Origin: Aequorivita sp.
Lineage (GTDB): Bacteria; Bacteroidota; Bacteroidia; Flavobacteriales; Flavobacteriaceae
Reading direction: 5' to 3'
Assembly: GCA_030690315.1 (NCBI GenBank)
Contig: JAUYGY010000038.1
Coordinates: 17,755-81,754, forward strand
Length of the DNA stretch: 64,000 nt
Part shown: one piece after another, positions 62,594-64,000 of the stretch
How positions within the stretch are numbered: position 1 is the first letter of the stretch
Layout: each line of letters begins with the position of its first letter
The notes under the pieces: generated by a model
What the model saw: the letters and a program-made list of their open reading frames with translations, nothing else
What the model was told of the DNA's origin: nothing
Databases searched by the model: none
Program-made: the position numbers and the translations under genes

Positions 62594-62657
62594 GCAAATG
62601 TATAAATAAAATTGACGCAAGCAAATTTTTTTGAACAAAAAAGCAAATATTTTTGAA
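62594..62657. promoter_or_regulatory. Divergent lysogeny switch region: lytic promoter and GCAAAT sites
   Basis: Minus-strand promoter TTTG (62622-62625), 19 bases, TACATTTG (62595-62602), a perfect Bacteroidota match driving the lytic block. GCAAAT occurs three times in the same orientation: 62594-62599 (on the -7), 62621-62626 (on the -33) and 62643-62648. The last two extend to a 15-bp repeat with 14 identical, 22 bases apart. These are likely operators for the XRE repressor at 62657. Confidence 0.7.
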
Positions 62658-63046
62658 TGAAAAACTTTATTTCATTAAATATCAAATACTTATGTGAGCA
62701 AAATAATTTGCAATACAATGAGTTCGCCGAAATAGTTGATGCCGGAAGAAGCGTAGTAAGTATGTGGGTTGCTGAAAAATCAAACCCAAAAATTGAAGCT
62801 ATGCAAAAAATCTGCAAGCACTTCAATATAACACTTGATGATTTTGTAAACCGCAATCTCAAAACACAAAGAATTGACGAAGCTTGGAGCGGAGGCGCCA
62901 ATGAAGTCTATGAACCGAGTTTGCGCTCTCCTTTGGAAGAAACATTGCGCAGCGCAATTGAAGATAAGGACAAAATAATAAAGATGCTTGAGGAAGAAAT
63001 AAAACGATTGAAGGGAAATCGGGATTATAATTCCAAAACGGCTTAG
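62657..63046 (+). CDS. XRE-family repressor of the element
   Basis: 129 residues: HTH domain (about 5-66; LQYNEFAEIVDAGRSVVSMWV, the second half being the recognition helix) and a C-terminal coiled coil (about 95-122, EDKDKIIKMLEEEIKRL) for dimerisation. No LexA-type protease domain, so induction would not use RecA self-cleavage. It starts within the last operator repeat, so autoregulation is likely. Confidence 0.85.
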   Translation: MKNFISLNIKYLCEQNNLQYNEFAEIVDAGRSVVSMWVAEKSNPKIEAMQKICKHFNITLDDFVNRNLKTQRIDEAWSGGANEVYEPSLRSPLEETLRSAIEDKDKIIKMLEEEIKRLKGNRDYNSKTA

Positions 63047-63099
63047 TGGTGGTTTTTAAAAAATCGTGGCAACCTATATCTATTAACTGAATAAACATA

Positions 63100-63115
63100 T
63101 ACGTGTAAACACGTA
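63100..63115. promoter_or_regulatory. 16-bp palindrome upstream of the lipoprotein
   Basis: TACGTGT-AA-ACACGTA, perfect inverted repeat, 39 bases before the lipoprotein ATG. Possible operator. Confidence 0.55.
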
Positions 63116-63154
63116 GATTAAACCAAATTAAATTTTAACCTAACTTTTATTATT

Positions 63155-63604
63155 ATGAAAAGACTATTACTTGTTTTGATGCTGGCCGTTGTGGCCGTTA
63201 GTTTGCAATCCTGCGGCGGTTTGGCTGCGGGAATTATAAACAGACAAATAATTGAGAGCGATAAAGCCGAAACAATTGAAAAGCGAATTACAAAATATGC
63301 CCCTCTTGCTCTTTCCGAAGAGCAAAAATCCGAGACGCGGTTAATTTATGATGAAGAAATTACCAACCTTAAGGAAAATGCACGAAAGGAAAAGACAAAA
63401 GAAATAAGTAATAAATCCTCACTCAACACATTTGCGTACGAAACATACAAATCGCAAGTTAGATTTGAAAAGATTTTAGATAAGGCGCAATTGTTGCAAT
63501 ACCGGCAGATGGTATTAAACCACGATGTTCCAGGATTGAACGAAAAGCAGGCTATGAAAATGAAGAAAAACCTAAAGCGTAAAGGTTACGATGTAAATTT
63601 CTAA
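63155..63604 (+). CDS. Lysogeny-side lipoprotein
   Basis: 149 residues with signal peptide and lipobox (SLQSC, Cys about 24), then charged helices (EKRITKYAPLALSEEQKSETRLIYDEEI). Lies next to the repressor, away from the lytic genes, so it is probably expressed in the lysogen. Exclusion of other phages is a reasonable guess for such a surface lipoprotein, not shown. Confidence 0.78.
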   Translation: MKRLLLVLMLAVVAVSLQSCGGLAAGIINRQIIESDKAETIEKRITKYAPLALSEEQKSETRLIYDEEITNLKENARKEKTKEISNKSSLNTFAYETYKSQVRFEKILDKAQLLQYRQMVLNHDVPGLNEKQAMKMKKNLKRKGYDVNF

Positions 63605-63606
63605 AC

Positions 63607-63631
63607 CCCAATACCCTACCCAAAGTATTTA
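63607..63631 (+). repeat. Integrase arm-type site, right
   Basis: 24/25 match to 36943-36967, same orientation, 75 bases inside the attR core. Confidence 0.75.
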
Positions 63632-63705
63632 AAAATATTGAAACTATAAATTTATAATGTATTGAAAAACAGTTTTTTGTATTAGTGTTTTAGGGTTGTT
63701 TCAAA

Positions 63706-63749
63706 ATTCATAACCCGGAGGTCGGGGGATCGTGCCCCCCTCTCGCTAC
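63706..63749 (+). repeat. attR core, 3' part of host tRNA-Met
   Basis: 44 bases, 42 identical to attL. Its T stem GGGGG/CCCCC pairs perfectly and it is followed by a terminator, so this is probably the original chromosomal 3' end of tRNA-Met. Confidence 0.93.
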
Positions 63750-63752
63750 TTT

Positions 63753-63788
63753 AAATCCCCAAGAAATAAATTCTATGGGGATTTTTTT
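63753..63788 (+). terminator. Original tRNA-Met terminator
   Basis: AAATCCCC, 16-base loop, GGGGATTT then T5, directly behind the attR tRNA end. Confidence 0.85.
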
Positions 63789-64000
63789 ATGGAAGAATTT
63801 GTAACATATATTCTTTATTCCGAAAAGTACCATAAAATCTATATTGGTTACTCTTCAGCATTGATTCAAAGGTTTTATTCCCACAATCATTTTTCAAACA
63901 AAGGATATACGCTGAAATACCGCCCATGGCTGGTTTTGGATATTGAGTTTCACAAAACCAAAAAACAGGCAATGCAAAGGGAAAAATTCCTGAAATCTGG
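63789..64000 (+). CDS. GIY-YIG nuclease domain protein, cut by window end
   Basis: 70 residues visible, MEEFVTYILYSEKYHKIYIGYSS..., with the YIL...IYIG motif and later REKFLKSG typical of the single-domain UPF0213/URI-type GIY-YIG family that is abundant beside RNA genes in flavobacteria. The frame is open to the window edge. Chromosomal, outside the element. Confidence 0.88.
   Translation, partial: MEEFVTYILYSEKYHKIYIGYSSALIQRFYSHNHFSNKGYTLKYRPWLVLDIEFHKTKKQAMQREKFLKS

Noticed and set aside
36823..63749. Conjugative element or ICE
   Set aside because: ArdC-like domain and integrase would fit, but no relaxase, VirB4/TraG ATPase or other transfer gene is visible, and muramidase, fibre and spanin-like genes point to a virus.
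36823..63749. Amber recoding of the whole element
   Set aside because: Integrase and XRE repressor use TAG as their stop codon, so the amber in the 55251 gene is better seen as a mutation.

Overview
The window is a piece of a Flavobacteriaceae-type (Bacteroidota) chromosome carrying a 26.9 kb integrated element. The host assignment rests on several observations: T9SS-type C-terminal sorting domain, DUF4290, DUF4199, START-like and DUF2911 family proteins, type B L31, a CarB of only 950 residues, and repeated promoters of the form TTTG-N19-TAnnTTTG in front of rpmH, rpmE2, the HU gene and tRNA-Met. The genus cannot be fixed from the sequence.

Positions 1-36.5 kb are ordinary chromosome. In order: the end of a FecCD/ATPase iron-type ABC transporter, rmuC, a secreted cupredoxin-like protein, carB, rpmH, a TPR membrane protein, a thioredoxin-fold protein, an MltD-like transglycosylase, mtaB, a peptide-binding lipoprotein, a GlmU-like protein, rpmE2, a glycosyltransferase, a phosphosugar mutase, an MsbA-like exporter, an ECF sigma operon, a photolyase, murA, recQ, fmt, an HU gene, yqgE, a PabC-like aminotransferase and a START-like protein.

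Positions 36.8-63.75 kb are an element integrated in a tRNA-Met gene. A 44-bp direct repeat (42/44 identical) of the 3' part of the tRNA lies at 36823-36866 and 63706-63749. A second direct repeat (24/25) lies about 76 bp inside each core, as expected for integrase arm sites. Layout, left to right: tyrosine integrase and a D12-class adenine methylase (+ strand); then one long minus-strand block read from 62.6 kb down to 39.4 kb. In transcription order this block has an HTH regulator; a set of small early genes with zinc-binding proteins, a probable replication initiator and a MazG-like protein; a terminator; a late promoter region with four helically phased decamers; and virion-like genes. The late genes are an anchored transglutaminase-like protein, many proteins with one membrane helix and a basic tail, three small beta-rich proteins, GH108 muramidase, an LRR fibre-like protein, a holin-like protein, a u-spanin-like protein, an M23 peptidase and an M15-like protein. 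A 1122-residue ArdC / metallopeptidase / RecA-like polyvalent protein follows. On the + strand at the right end are an XRE repressor, with candidate operators in the divergent promoter, and a lipoprotein.

I see no terminase, portal, tape measure, sheath, relaxase or VirB4. The best reading is a temperate, probably tailless and perhaps membrane-containing virus, or a satellite of one, of a kind I do not recognise. This is inference: no capsid or packaging ATPase is proven. After attR the chromosome resumes with a GIY-YIG gene cut by the window end.
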